From: a virus
Direction: 5' to 3' (one strand)
Length of the DNA stretch: 61,594 bases
Virus record (IMG/VR): IMGVR_UViG_3300023440_000006
Span: 1 to 61,594 of that record
Position numbers and translations under genes: made by a program. Below are positions 33,059 through 42,170 of the stretch, piece by piece. The notes under the pieces were generated by a model that was not told the origin of the DNA, did no database searches, and saw only the letters and a list, made by a program, of their open reading frames with translations. How positions within the stretch are numbered: the stretch's first letter is position 1; each line of letters starts with the position of its first letter.

Positions 33059-35526
33059 GAAGTGAACCCTCCAGTTGGCAATACGTTACGCCGATTATTA
33101 GAGTTATTGTTAATCACCGCTTCTCTTTCAGCCAATGCAACATCAAGAGGATGTGGCTTAAAGTCTGAACTAGGCGGATGGAATTTGAAGTAGATACTGC
33201 TTTTAAATGAGCTGATCTTGTTCTTCCCGACAATCATTTCAATAATAGGACGCCGAGTAGCTCCATTTCTCTGGGGCGCCATGTGATATGTATGCTCTTC
33301 AGCCCTATCACCCTTTTCGTGCATCTCATTATATAGGTGACAGATAAGGTTAGCATCATATTCCATCTGTACAGTCTCAGAAATATTGTCGTTAGTAGGA
33401 CGTGTACCAGCAGGTAGCTTAGTATATTCCATAGTACAGAACACAGGGATATGGAATCTAGTAGCCATGTTTTTAACTACTGTTGACATGATTTTAAATC
33501 TAGTTCTTTCATCTCCCATGCTCTCGAAGTCACGCAGTTTGTGAAAGTTGTCTAGAATATAGACAATCTGCCGATCTGGATATTTGTCCTGATAGTATTT
33601 AATCAGAGACTCCGCATAACCAAGAGACATGCCGTCATTAGCATCCTTAATCACTAGACGGCCTTTTCTTGTAAGATCTATAAGTCCTGAATAACCAGCT
33701 TCGCGGCGATATTTGATATCGTCTCCAACGATGTCTCCCTCGTGGCGCCTATAGAATTCTGGGTTTTTAACTTCATTAATCTGCAGCTCTGTGCTGCCCT
33801 CTGAGATACAGACAAATTTTGGGAGTACCTGTTCCTTAGTGTCGTCAATAGTGTGATAGATAACGCAAGCATTATTTTCCTTTTCGTGCACTGCAATTGA
33901 GTGTGCAATCTTGCACATTAAAGAAGTTTTGCCAGTATTAGCCTTTCCACCTACAACCAGCATTACATCCTTGCGACAGTCACCAGCTAGAACAATCTCT
34001 TGTAGCTCGTGTAAATCTTCGCCAAGTACAAAGCCCTGAAATTCACCAGTCCTCTCTTCCTCCTGACACTTCAGGTCTTGAATAAATCTTAGTGTACCTT
34101 CCTCAGAGAAGTTATCCTGATCATAGGCAGCTGAAAGGCTGTATAGTTTGCCTCCGGTCTCATTTAGAATTGTTTCTGCCTCAGACGGTGTCTTCTGTAA
34201 TTCACGAATAGCTTTATCAATAACAGACTGCCGCTCTCTATCTTTTTGACGTTCCTTGTCATTTACTAGACGGTTAAGCTCAGCCTGTAGCGTCTTAATA
34301 GAAAAGCCGGTATGCCGTGCCAAATCCTGGAGCATTTTTTCTTGAGAGATATGGGACGGCTCACTGACGACATGTGGAATCATCAGCTTACACATCTGCT
34401 CAGGATCTGCCTCTTCTTCAAACCGATTTAGTCTCCACTGAAAGGCTGTCCAAGGTACAAGCTCTTGGAAAGCCTCTACTCCAAAATGTCTAACATATTC
34501 GTCGGGATCATCTCCACCAGGGATGACAACAACCTTAACCGTAAGATCTTTATGTTGAGCAAAGCGCGTATCTAGAAGTGCTTCTGTTCTAGATTGTCCT
34601 GCTTCATCTCCATCCAAACAAAGTACTACATCGTAAATGCCGTGTTCTTTTAGAAGGAAAAGATGGTCATCAGTAAGGGCTGTACCACAAGCAGCAACAA
34701 CACGATTAAACCCATTTATCTGGCAGCTGACGACATCTGAATACCCCTCCATAATATAAAGAGGCCCCTCGTGTCGCTCTCTAAGGGCGTTATCAAGCCC
34801 ATAGAGTCGCTTACCCTTTTGATAGATGTTACACTTGACACCTGTGGTTTTCTGATTGACGTATTTAGGTCCTTCTTTGCCTAGATTGCGAGCAGCAAAA
34901 CCAACTGGACGACCAAATTCGTCTTTAATTGTGAAGATAAGGTGTCCAGGAGCGAAGATATCCTTGCGCCCAAGGTCTACATCATCTAGAAACTTAGCAG
35001 CAAATCCTAGTCCCTTAAGGTGTTCACGAAAGGTAGAGCTATCAGTTACAAAGCCGATGCCAAGCTTACGAAGGCTATCGTCAACCTCAAGCCATCCTCT
35101 GCGATCAAATTCTGCGCTGATATCATCAGGCTTATTTTTCCAGCCAGTGATGAATTCGTAGGCATATTTGTATGCTCGATAGGTGTCAAGCTCATACAGC
35201 TCTTCTTCGCTAAGCTCAGTATGCTCAATTTCAATGCCAAATTTTTCAGCCAGATACTGAAGTGTTTCAGTTATGTAGCCATTACCAGAAAGAGGCTTAC
35301 CTTCAAATAAATTAACTGCATCAAAAATGTCACCGGTTGCACCACACCCGTGACAGAAGAATCGCAGCTCATTAGGCCTAACGATGGACATGGATGGGCT
35401 TGAATCATTGTGATTTGGATGGATACACTTGAAGTTCTTATCAGTATCAATCCCCTGTTCTTGTAAATATTCAATTAGGTGCTTTTGAATCTTTTTAGTA
35501 GTTTCATCGAAATTCTTGATTTTCAT
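33055..35526 (-). CDS. Bifunctional DNA primase-helicase
   Basis: The 823-residue protein joins an N-terminal CHC2-type zinc finger (Cys34, His39, Cys58, Cys61), a TOPRIM primase core (YIMEGYSDV and CLDGDEAGQS near residue 310) and a C-terminal DnaB/T7 gp4-like RecA helicase with Walker A GGKANTGKT at residues 526-534 and Walker B VYILDNFH near 665. It would unwind the fork and lay primers for the DnaE polymerase. A charged linker of about 100 residues separates the two halves. The order follows T7 gp4 and the mitochondrial Twinkle family, though much longer. Confidence 0.92.
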   Translation of the reverse strand: MKIKNFDETTKKIQKHLIEYLQEQGIDTDKNFKCIHPNHNDSSPSMSIVRPNELRFFCHGCGATGDIFDAVNLFEGKPLSGNGYITETLQYLAEKFGIEIEHTELSEEELYELDTYRAYKYAYEFITGWKNKPDDISAEFDRRGWLEVDDSLRKLGIGFVTDSSTFREHLKGLGFAAKFLDDVDLGRKDIFAPGHLIFTIKDEFGRPVGFAARNLGKEGPKYVNQKTTGVKCNIYQKGKRLYGLDNALRERHEGPLYIMEGYSDVVSCQINGFNRVVAACGTALTDDHLFLLKEHGIYDVVLCLDGDEAGQSRTEALLDTRFAQHKDLTVKVVVIPGGDDPDEYVRHFGVEAFQELVPWTAFQWRLNRFEEEADPEQMCKLMIPHVVSEPSHISQEKMLQDLARHTGFSIKTLQAELNRLVNDKERQKDRERQSVIDKAIRELQKTPSEAETILNETGGKLYSLSAAYDQDNFSEEGTLRFIQDLKCQEEERTGEFQGFVLGEDLHELQEIVLAGDCRKDVMLVVGGKANTGKTSLMCKIAHSIAVHEKENNACVIYHTIDDTKEQVLPKFVCISEGSTELQINEVKNPEFYRRHEGDIVGDDIKYRREAGYSGLIDLTRKGRLVIKDANDGMSLGYAESLIKYYQDKYPDRQIVYILDNFHKLRDFESMGDERTRFKIMSTVVKNMATRFHIPVFCTMEYTKLPAGTRPTNDNISETVQMEYDANLICHLYNEMHEKGDRAEEHTYHMAPQRNGATRRPIIEMIVGKNKISSFKSSIYFKFHPPSSDFKPHPLDVALAEREAVINNNSNNRRNVLPTGGFTS

Positions 35527-35543
35527 AACTCATCTTCTTTAGG

Positions 35544-36449
35544 TTAGAGTTGTAGAAGCCCCGCTTTCTCGAGGCTTTTTGCTTGATTACAGAAAGGAAG
35601 CGCTGAACAATAGCCGCACCGCTTTACTTTTCCGGGTCTATGCTGAACATACCCGTTTATATTTTTTTCTGATTTATAAGCGTAAGCGGCATCTTCACTA
35701 TCACATACCTTAGTGGCACGCTTGTTGCCGTTTTTATAAACCGCCCAAGTATCATCAGTTTGCCAAAGTTCCTCGGGGGTGCAGAATGGCAAATCATCGT
35801 CTGGAGTGTTCTCGTGCTCCTGCAGAACCTCCAGCTTCTTAATAATTCTATCCTCTGTAGCTTCTGGCTCAAGTAGCTTTACTCCATATCCAGGAAAAAT
35901 TCTTTGTTTTGGATAGTCGTCATCTTGGCGAGCTTTGCTCTTCTGCCAGTCAGTGAAGAAGAAGTCGATATAGCCAGTGCTTTTTATCTCCTGATAAGTT
36001 TCAGATAATAACCATCTATAGATGGACATTTGCTTTATGTAATCGTCATCTTTTCCACCATATATATAAGCCCAGGTAGAAGTAGTCTTTATATCTCGTA
36101 TAGTTACCGAACCATCCTCATTCTCTTGAAGTAGGTCATACTTGCCTGTAATGGTATATTCGGTTCCATTTACAACCAGATTTCTTCTAACTCTTTGTTC
36201 TTTTGAGAAACCAGGTGTATTGATGCGTTCAATGGAGTCATGAATTGCATTCCCAAATCGAGATGCAATCAGATCTGATACGTCCATTTGCAACTTGCTT
36301 GAATGTCTAAGAGTCAGAAGTCTAACTCGTACAGGCTTAAGCAAAGAGGTTGCAGATACAGTGTTGGGATTATCGTCGTAATCATAGTCATCATTCTCCA
36401 ACCAGTCTACGATATACTGGGGGAGATCTAATTTATTTGTAAAGATCAT
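35544..36449 (-). CDS. Cas4/RecB-like exonuclease, apparently active
   Basis: The 301-residue protein has the complete PD-(D/E)XK set of RecB-type nucleases: His70 in GNAIHDSIE, Asp105 in GKYDLL, Asp119-Ile-Lys121 in IRDIKTTS and a Gln in IKQMSIYRWLL. The C-terminal KRCGYCSALPFC could form an iron-sulphur site, as in Cas4. The N-terminus is acidic. It neighbours the primase-helicase and would trim DNA ends for recombination, as RecE/Cas4-like phage enzymes do. No CRISPR array is present. Confidence 0.75.
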   Translation of the reverse strand: MIFTNKLDLPQYIVDWLENDDYDYDDNPNTVSATSLLKPVRVRLLTLRHSSKLQMDVSDLIASRFGNAIHDSIERINTPGFSKEQRVRRNLVVNGTEYTITGKYDLLQENEDGSVTIRDIKTTSTWAYIYGGKDDDYIKQMSIYRWLLSETYQEIKSTGYIDFFFTDWQKSKARQDDDYPKQRIFPGYGVKLLEPEATEDRIIKKLEVLQEHENTPDDDLPFCTPEELWQTDDTWAVYKNGNKRATKVCDSEDAAYAYKSEKNINGYVQHRPGKVKRCGYCSALPFCNQAKSLEKAGLLQL

Positions 36450-36457
36450 CTATCGTC

Positions 36458-36652
36458 CTATTGCTTGATAGCGTTTAGCTGTGCTTGAAGGGACGCAACT
36501 TCTTTTTCTAGGGCATCGAGCTTCTTCTGGAATAGGCCTGAGATATGAGAAAGTTGACGCTTGGCTGCAAGGTTTTTGATTGCCTTGTTTATATCAGCTA
36601 ATCCATTTTCGATTCTTTGAATCCTTTGCTCTTCACTCTCGGTCAGTGCCAT
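36458..36652 (-). CDS. Small coiled-coil protein
   Basis: A 64-residue protein made almost entirely of heptad repeats (RIQRIENGLADINKAIKNLA, KKLDALEKEVASLQAQLNAI), with GAGG before the ATG. It overlaps the membrane protein upstream by 20 bases. The trio 36458-37273 may be lysis or membrane-associated, but the role is unknown. Confidence 0.6.
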   Translation of the reverse strand: MALTESEEQRIQRIENGLADINKAIKNLAAKRQLSHISGLFQKKLDALEKEVASLQAQLNAIKQ

Positions 36653-36884
36653 TATTATCCTCTTTCTTCTGGGCCTTAGTGATAACGTATTTATTTCCTA
36701 CGTTACCCCCTAAATATAGTGTTAGGATGCCTAATACGCCAGCTACATATTGCGCATAGACGGCCTCCAGTCCCTCTAGCCCTTCTCTAGCAAAGAAACC
36801 AGCTGTAATCAAGGCTAAGCAAAGCAGGGCTAGTCGAAGCTTGCGTGATTTCCATTTGTTTGGATCGTTTGAATCTTCCAACAT
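36633..36884 (-). CDS. Two-helix membrane protein, holin candidate
   Basis: An 83-residue protein with a basic start, two membrane helices (LRLALLCLALITAGFFA and VAGVLGILTLYLGGNV) and a charged C-terminus. This is the shape of small phage holins, which let the endolysin reach the cell wall, and the endolysin here has no signal peptide. The lysis genes are not adjacent, so the role is inferred. The start overlaps the next gene's stop by one base. Confidence 0.6.
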   Translation of the reverse strand: MLEDSNDPNKWKSRKLRLALLCLALITAGFFAREGLEGLEAVYAQYVAGVLGILTLYLGGNVGNKYVITKAQKKEDNNGTDRE

Positions 36885-37273
36885 TAGCCACCCCCATTAA
36901 GCACTGGAGAAAAGAACATAATTTTGACCGCTACGCCAATCATTGTAGTGCCAATAACACCTAAAATTCCTAAAACGATCTTGAATTTGGCTGAGACTTC
37001 ACTATGAGCCAGCTGTAGCTTATCTACTGAATCAACTAGCTTTTCATCAGCTTTGTCATGATGCTCGAGCCTGTTATTTAAGTGCTCAAGCGAAGTCTCC
37101 ATTTTTTGAAGAACTAAAAGACTTTGGTTTTGTGTATGTTTTACATCCCTAACATCAGATTGAATCTCTCCAACCCAGGAGCGGACGTTCTCTATGTCAT
37201 CGGCGTTTTTATCAGATCTTTCTTGTAGACGTACAATTTCAACAGCTGTAATTGTGCCATTGTCCACGGGCAT
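36884..37273 (-). CDS. Coiled-coil protein with C-terminal membrane helix (XhlA-like)
   Basis: The 129-residue protein has a long heptad region (RSDKNADDIENVRSWVGEIQ to VDKLQLAHSEVSA) and one C-terminal membrane helix (IVLGILGVIGTTMIGVAVKI). Haemolysin XhlA-type proteins of Bacillus phages have this layout and act with a holin. Its position beside the holin candidate supports a membrane or lysis role, without proof. Confidence 0.55.
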   Translation of the reverse strand: MPVDNGTITAVEIVRLQERSDKNADDIENVRSWVGEIQSDVRDVKHTQNQSLLVLQKMETSLEHLNNRLEHHDKADEKLVDSVDKLQLAHSEVSAKFKIVLGILGVIGTTMIGVAVKIMFFSPVLNGGG

Positions 37274-37302
37274 AAGGCATCACCATCGTCAATTATAGAC
37301 CT

Positions 37303-38349
37303 TTATAATAATCTGTCGAAAAACTCTTTTAAGCGTTGATGTTCTGCATCAAAATCTACATTTTTACTGAAGTTTTCATGAATAGCTTTTTGCCATGCGG
37401 AGTAGTCTATTGATTTCATTATCTCTGCCGCACCCTCCAGACCATGTACGTCTATATCTATGCATGTTACACCATCGATTAGTAGTTTGTCGCCTGTCAT
37501 GCCTCGGAAGTAGCTCTTCTTTGTGAGGATTGGTGTGCCAGTTGCTGCTGCGTGGTGGATATTATAACCGTAACCGTCTCCTCCTCGCTTTACATGCCAC
37601 AGCCAGCCATAGTTATGAAATTCAGTTGCAATCTCATCCATTGCTGGACCAGGGCAGCCAGCACCATTCTGGGCACCAAATGCAGTAAATTTCCAGTCCG
37701 GGAGTAAGGTTCCTAGTTTATCAAATAACCCTCTATGCGACATTATATGTTGCATATTGCATACGCTATGAGGATTTTTAGATGTTTGAAAACAAAAGGT
37801 GTTAAGGTCAAATTCTTGATGATAGAAAACACAATTCTTCCCTGCTGGATGTGACGTCATGGCTGAAGATGTGAGAATATTCTTAACTCCAGAGGGTGCT
37901 TGCCAGTTGTTACCAATCTGAAAGACGTGTTTAGCATCAGGCTGGAATTCAGTAATTAGCCTATTAAATGGTGCTACATGCTGAGGCATAGAGCTGATTA
38001 TGATATCAAACTTTCTATCTTTAAAACCCTGGAGAGTGATTCCTCTATGATAGGCATCACTATATAGGTTACTCGCTACGTTGATGACTCCATCAGCTGA
38101 GCTGATTATGTTTTTATTAAGTTTACGAAAATTATCCTCTGCATCCATGCGAGATACAGTTTCAGGATCTAGTTCAGATACCTGTAAATACTGCTCTGCT
38201 GTTGTGATATGTGGATGAACATTCCAGAAGCCCTCGTGGTACCAGTCCATACCAACGGGGCGATAAAGATGCCATCCCATACGCTTTTCAATAAGGAAGC
38301 GTAGAGATTCATATAGTTCTTCGTGATGGAAGTCTGCTAATACTTTCAT
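37303..38349 (-). CDS. Glycosyltransferase-like protein
   Basis: A 348-residue protein with the two-domain layout of GT-B glycosyltransferases and a late GGDGYGYNIHHAAATGTPIL segment, where the acidic/aromatic cluster and the HHAA helix recall the donor-sugar site. The N-terminal domain is less typical. It ends the surface-sugar cluster and its start overlaps the FkbM gene stop. Family assignment is tentative because the standard EX7E motif is not visible. Confidence 0.55.
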   Translation of the reverse strand: MKVLADFHHEELYESLRFLIEKRMGWHLYRPVGMDWYHEGFWNVHPHITTAEQYLQVSELDPETVSRMDAEDNFRKLNKNIISSADGVINVASNLYSDAYHRGITLQGFKDRKFDIIISSMPQHVAPFNRLITEFQPDAKHVFQIGNNWQAPSGVKNILTSSAMTSHPAGKNCVFYHQEFDLNTFCFQTSKNPHSVCNMQHIMSHRGLFDKLGTLLPDWKFTAFGAQNGAGCPGPAMDEIATEFHNYGWLWHVKRGGDGYGYNIHHAAATGTPILTKKSYFRGMTGDKLLIDGVTCIDIDVHGLEGAAEIMKSIDYSAWQKAIHENFSKNVDFDAEHQRLKEFFDRLL

Positions 38350-39038
38350 TTTCTTTTTAATATGAAATTAGAAACATGATTTGCCATAGGTGGCATATCG
38401 AATTTTGCTGATACATCTTCAAACTTGTCATGAAGTAGTGTTAGTAGGTCATTCTTAGTTCTTTGTGAGTAGGGACCGATATAATGAACTTCTCCAAGAA
38501 TATATTCAATTTTATCTAAATTTTTAGGTGAAATACCTTCGAGCGCTGGCCACTCTGCACCTTCACAGTCTAATTTCAGGATATAACAACTATCCCTTTC
38601 GTCTAGAAGCTCGTTAAGACTTATAGTCTCTACGTCTATAGAGACTGCATGAGTATCACAGATAGTATTGCCAACAAACTCATGATGATTTCCACTATCG
38701 GTCTTAGTGTCCATATAATAGGCTTTAATAATTTTTCCAGATGTTTTATCGATAGCTCTATGCAATACAGTTCCATTCAAATCATTCTGTTCAAGATTTT
38801 TAATAGTTAGTTGAATGTTCTCTGGAAGAATGTCAACAGCTGTAACTTCCATACCTAAACTGGCAGCGAGTACAGTGAAAGCCCCAAGGTGTGCCCCTAC
38901 GTCAATAACAAAGGCACCTGGTTTAGCTAACTTCTTTAGTCTATATTCATCTTCTAAAATAATGCTTAAGGCAGTGTTATAATCATTTTTGCCATCACGG
39001 CATTCGACATTTAATCCATTAAAATTATGTTTACTCAT
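38346..39038 (-). CDS. FkbM-family SAM-dependent methyltransferase
   Basis: The 230-residue protein has the Rossmann SAM-binding motif VIDVGAHLG at residues 44-52, TAVDILPEN and the FkbM-like KLDCEGAEWPALEG. These enzymes methylate hydroxyl groups, often on sugars. In this cluster it probably caps a glycan built by the adjacent glycosyltransferases. AAGGAG precedes the ATG and both ends overlap neighbours by four bases. Confidence 0.8.
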   Translation of the reverse strand: MSKHNFNGLNVECRDGKNDYNTALSIILEDEYRLKKLAKPGAFVIDVGAHLGAFTVLAASLGMEVTAVDILPENIQLTIKNLEQNDLNGTVLHRAIDKTSGKIIKAYYMDTKTDSGNHHEFVGNTICDTHAVSIDVETISLNELLDERDSCYILKLDCEGAEWPALEGISPKNLDKIEYILGEVHYIGPYSQRTKNDLLTLLHDKFEDVSAKFDMPPMANHVSNFILKRK

Positions 39039-40069
39039 TGTTGAATCTCCTTAAGAAATGCTTTCCATTGCTCTTTGATTGTAGCTTTGCCAAAGTATTT
39101 AACTGCTGACTCTCTGCCTTTTTCTGAAATTTCTTTTGCTAACTTTTTATCATTCAAGAGCATTTTGATATTAGCTTGTAGCTCATTTATATCATCTGAT
39201 ATAAAACCGTTGACACCATTTTCAATAAACTCTGGAATCTCATAGAGATTATGGTCAGGGAAATAACTAGCATTCCCATTCTTAGGTCCGATAGCAACAA
39301 TGGGTATACCGGTCATCCAAGCTTCCATAAAGTTTAGAGTATAAGAAGCAGGATGCGTTCCAGTATAGAAGTAGCATCGGGCTTCTCTCATTAAGCGTTT
39401 AAGTTCAGAGAATTCTTGCTTACCATGAGCAAAGTCTCCGCTATTCTCATTTCCAGGGCCATACAGGCCTCGAGGAAATGGGCGAGTTGCTTCTTCAAAT
39501 AAAGTGAAATTGCATGCCTGGTTTCGAGCCTGCATATGCTGAGCGAAAGTAATAACTCTCTCATCATCGCCAGTCCAACCTTTGAATTCTTCTGGATCCT
39601 TATAGAATCTAATTAAGGCATCAGCACCAATATAGCCAGGTATGGTTTGCTCCATGGGGGAATAACGTACAACCTTGAGCCCCTCTTTTCGGAAAGGTGC
39701 GAGGTAGCGTTCCTGCGGAGAAATAGATTGACCAATTGTACGCCAAACAGTTGGTACCTCTTTTAGAGCATTCCAGTTCATGCCAATCCACTTAGGGATA
39801 TGCATTACGATAACAGCATCAAATCTTTTAATGAACTCTCGTGTTAGACATTCTTTATTATCGCGTCCTGGTTTGCCAAGGCTATGCCAAGCATCAATAT
39901 CATCCTGATCATATTTAATATTTAGGAGTCCTGGTCGAAGTGAATTATCTCCAGGATTCCTTGGTTCTACGTAAGCGCCAGGTGAGAAAACATAGTGCCC
40001 AAGATCATTGAACATGGAAACTTCGTCATATTCAAGGATAGAGTGACAAGATAGATATAAAATTCGCAT
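39035..40069 (-). CDS. Glycosyltransferase (GT4-like)
   Basis: A 344-residue GT-B protein: MRILYLSCHSILEYDEVSM at the start and a C-terminal EAWMTGIPIVAIGPKNGN followed by PEFIENGVNGFISDD, a typical GT4 donor-site and extension region. It probably transfers a sugar from an NDP donor, perhaps GDP-mannose-derived given the neighbour GMD. It is joined by one- and four-base overlaps to both neighbours. Confidence 0.8.
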   Translation of the reverse strand: MRILYLSCHSILEYDEVSMFNDLGHYVFSPGAYVEPRNPGDNSLRPGLLNIKYDQDDIDAWHSLGKPGRDNKECLTREFIKRFDAVIVMHIPKWIGMNWNALKEVPTVWRTIGQSISPQERYLAPFRKEGLKVVRYSPMEQTIPGYIGADALIRFYKDPEEFKGWTGDDERVITFAQHMQARNQACNFTLFEEATRPFPRGLYGPGNENSGDFAHGKQEFSELKRLMREARCYFYTGTHPASYTLNFMEAWMTGIPIVAIGPKNGNASYFPDHNLYEIPEFIENGVNGFISDDINELQANIKMLLNDKKLAKEISEKGRESAVKYFGKATIKEQWKAFLKEIQQ

Positions 40070-41049
40070 TATGACTCCAGTTCTAGATCATTGAAGTACA
40101 TCTCCTCTAGGAGACTCTGCCATGTATATTCAGGCTTCCAGCCTAGTTTTGTTGTAATCTTAGTAGGATTGCCAACAAGAATAGGTACATCTGATGGACG
40201 CATGAATCTTTCATCTTTCTCATAGCAGTCTTCAAGCGTTAAGCCGGCTAATTGAGCTACATATCTAAACATATCTTCAATAGAAGTTGTAACACCTGTC
40301 GCTACACAGAAATCATCTGGCTTGTCTTGCTGTAGCATCATATGCATTGCTCTTACATAGTCCTTAGCATGCCCTTCATCTCTGCAGGCAGCTAGATTCC
40401 CCATTTTAAGTGTCTCTTGCTTTCCAAGCTTGATGCGAGCAATCCCACGAGTGATTTTACGAGTTGCAAAATCATGGCCCCTACGAGGAGAGCTATGATT
40501 GAAGAGGATGCCGTTAACAGCATAGATACTACCTTTCCTGTCTCTATAGTTACGAACAGCATAGAAAGAGGCCGCCTTTGCTACTGCATATGGCGAGCGT
40601 GGATTAATTGTAGAAGATTCGTCAAAACCAGTATCTGGACAGCCAAGGCCACCAAATAGCTCTGAAGTTGATGCCTGATAGAATTTAGTATCAGGAGAAA
40701 ATCTACTAATTGCGTGCAACTGTGCAATAACGCTTTCTGCATCTACTCGAAAAGTTTCGACGGGGATTTCAAAAGAGTGACCTACATGTGACATGGCAGC
40801 AAGGTTATAGAATTCATGAGGCTGAAGATCCTTGATCATATTCGTCATGCTAACATGGTCACAAATGTCACTAGCAAGTAGATGAAAATTATTTCTATCA
40901 CTTTCTAAGATATTTAGGATGTTTTCCATGTTCTCGCCAGTTGAGATACGACGGTAAACTCCATAAACTTCATATCCCTGATCTAGCAAATATTCAGCTA
41001 GATAAGAACCATCCTGCCCTAGGATTCCTGTAATAATGGCTCGCTTCAT
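40069..41049 (-). CDS. gmd: GDP-mannose 4,6-dehydratase
   Basis: The 326-residue SDR protein has the Rossmann motif GILGQDG at residues 8-14, the catalytic STSELFGG and SPYAVAKA (YxxxK), and GHAKDYVRAMHMMLQQ, matching GMD. It makes GDP-4-keto-6-deoxymannose, the precursor of GDP-fucose, GDP-rhamnose or GDP-colitose. No GDP-fucose synthase is seen nearby, so the host may finish the sugar. The ATG at 41049 overlaps the previous stop (CTATGA); an upstream extension to 41091 is not preferred. Confidence 0.92.
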   Translation of the reverse strand: MKRAIITGILGQDGSYLAEYLLDQGYEVYGVYRRISTGENMENILNILESDRNNFHLLASDICDHVSMTNMIKDLQPHEFYNLAAMSHVGHSFEIPVETFRVDAESVIAQLHAISRFSPDTKFYQASTSELFGGLGCPDTGFDESSTINPRSPYAVAKAASFYAVRNYRDRKGSIYAVNGILFNHSSPRRGHDFATRKITRGIARIKLGKQETLKMGNLAACRDEGHAKDYVRAMHMMLQQDKPDDFCVATGVTTSIEDMFRYVAQLAGLTLEDCYEKDERFMRPSDVPILVGNPTKITTKLGWKPEYTWQSLLEEMYFNDLELES

Positions 41050-42170
41050 AGTCCTAGCTCCCTGGCCATAAGTTGACCTACATTTTCCCAACTAAATTTT
41101 TCTACTACTAATGCTGGGTTTTCCTTTAGCAGATCTGAACGACCAGATTCTTTAGCATTCAGATATGAGTTGTAGCATATTCTCATTTTTTTACCAAGGT
41201 CATCAATATGGGGTTCACCCCACATCATCTTTCCGTTATAAGTAGGGCGATCCATACTAAAGCATGGTGTTTCATTACAGTTTACAAGTATAGAATTGTT
41301 ATCATTCATGAATTCTAGGTTTCCAGAGTAATGAGTAGATATGCAACAGTTGCCCATGGCCATAGCTTCAAAGTGAGGAATGCCCCATCCCTCGGCTCTA
41401 TGTGGTAGAACAAAACAGTTGCACTGCTTGTGCAGCTCAAGAATCTCATCTCGAGATAACGCATCATGAATAAGAACAACGGGTGGTGTTTCCCTTAGCC
41501 ATAACCTTTTCTTAATTTCTTGTATATGTTGTTTAATTCTCTCTTTGTCTGGTAAGCCATTGTCATGGAAGAATGTCTTTAATACTAGACATACTTGTTC
41601 ATCTACGCCAAATTCATTCCAGTAGGCCTGGAGTAACGCATCGGGATTTTTTCGTGCTGACCATTGAAAGATAGAATAGAAATTAAACCTATCTGTAGGT
41701 ATCGCGAAGCTCCTTTCTACTTGTTTAGATTGTTTAAAAGATAAATGTGAAAAGGTGTGTGGGACCTTTTTTACTGGAACAGTTACACCAGACCTTTTAA
41801 AGGCAACAACATTCCAATCACATGGAACCCATATTTCATCCATTTGGTTACACATAGCAACCCATTGCCCGGGAAGCTTTGTAGTTTCCCAAACTGTGTA
41901 GCCAATGTTTTTAATACCAGAGATTTTATGCCGTGCGAAATTCTCAGGTGTTAAATGAATAATTTGCACATCAGGCTTTGAACAGACATTAGGAATCTTA
42001 TCTAGAATTTCTTTGTATTCTCTTCCTAGATCTGTTTTCCAGTGCTCAAAAGAAACATGTCGAGCACTTAAATTAATTCCAGGTACCTTAGATAATGCGC
42101 AAATATAATTTCTTGAAGCTTCTGCATATCCTGATGAGTCCAATGCTGCTGATGTGAAAAGGACATTCAT
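41046..42170 (-). CDS. Glycosyltransferase (GT4-like)
   Basis: A 374-residue protein. The C-terminal domain has FYSIFQWSARKNPDALLQAY, LSRDEILELHKQCNCFVLPH and RAEGWGIPHFEAMAMGNCCI with an EX7E-like pattern, all typical of GT4. The N-terminal half reads a host-like acceptor domain with LDSSGYAEASRNY. GGAGAGG precedes the start. It overlaps GMD and the next glycosyltransferase by four bases each, showing one operon. Confidence 0.85.
   Translation of the reverse strand: MNVLFTSAALDSSGYAEASRNYICALSKVPGINLSARHVSFEHWKTDLGREYKEILDKIPNVCSKPDVQIIHLTPENFARHKISGIKNIGYTVWETTKLPGQWVAMCNQMDEIWVPCDWNVVAFKRSGVTVPVKKVPHTFSHLSFKQSKQVERSFAIPTDRFNFYSIFQWSARKNPDALLQAYWNEFGVDEQVCLVLKTFFHDNGLPDKERIKQHIQEIKKRLWLRETPPVVLIHDALSRDEILELHKQCNCFVLPHRAEGWGIPHFEAMAMGNCCISTHYSGNLEFMNDNNSILVNCNETPCFSMDRPTYNGKMMWGEPHIDDLGKKMRICYNSYLNAKESGRSDLLKENPALVVEKFSWENVGQLMARELGL

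Noticed and set aside
35544-36449. Cas4-like nuclease as evidence of a CRISPR system
   Set aside because: No direct-repeat array, Cas1 or Cas2 is visible; Cas4-like nucleases are common in phages for end processing.
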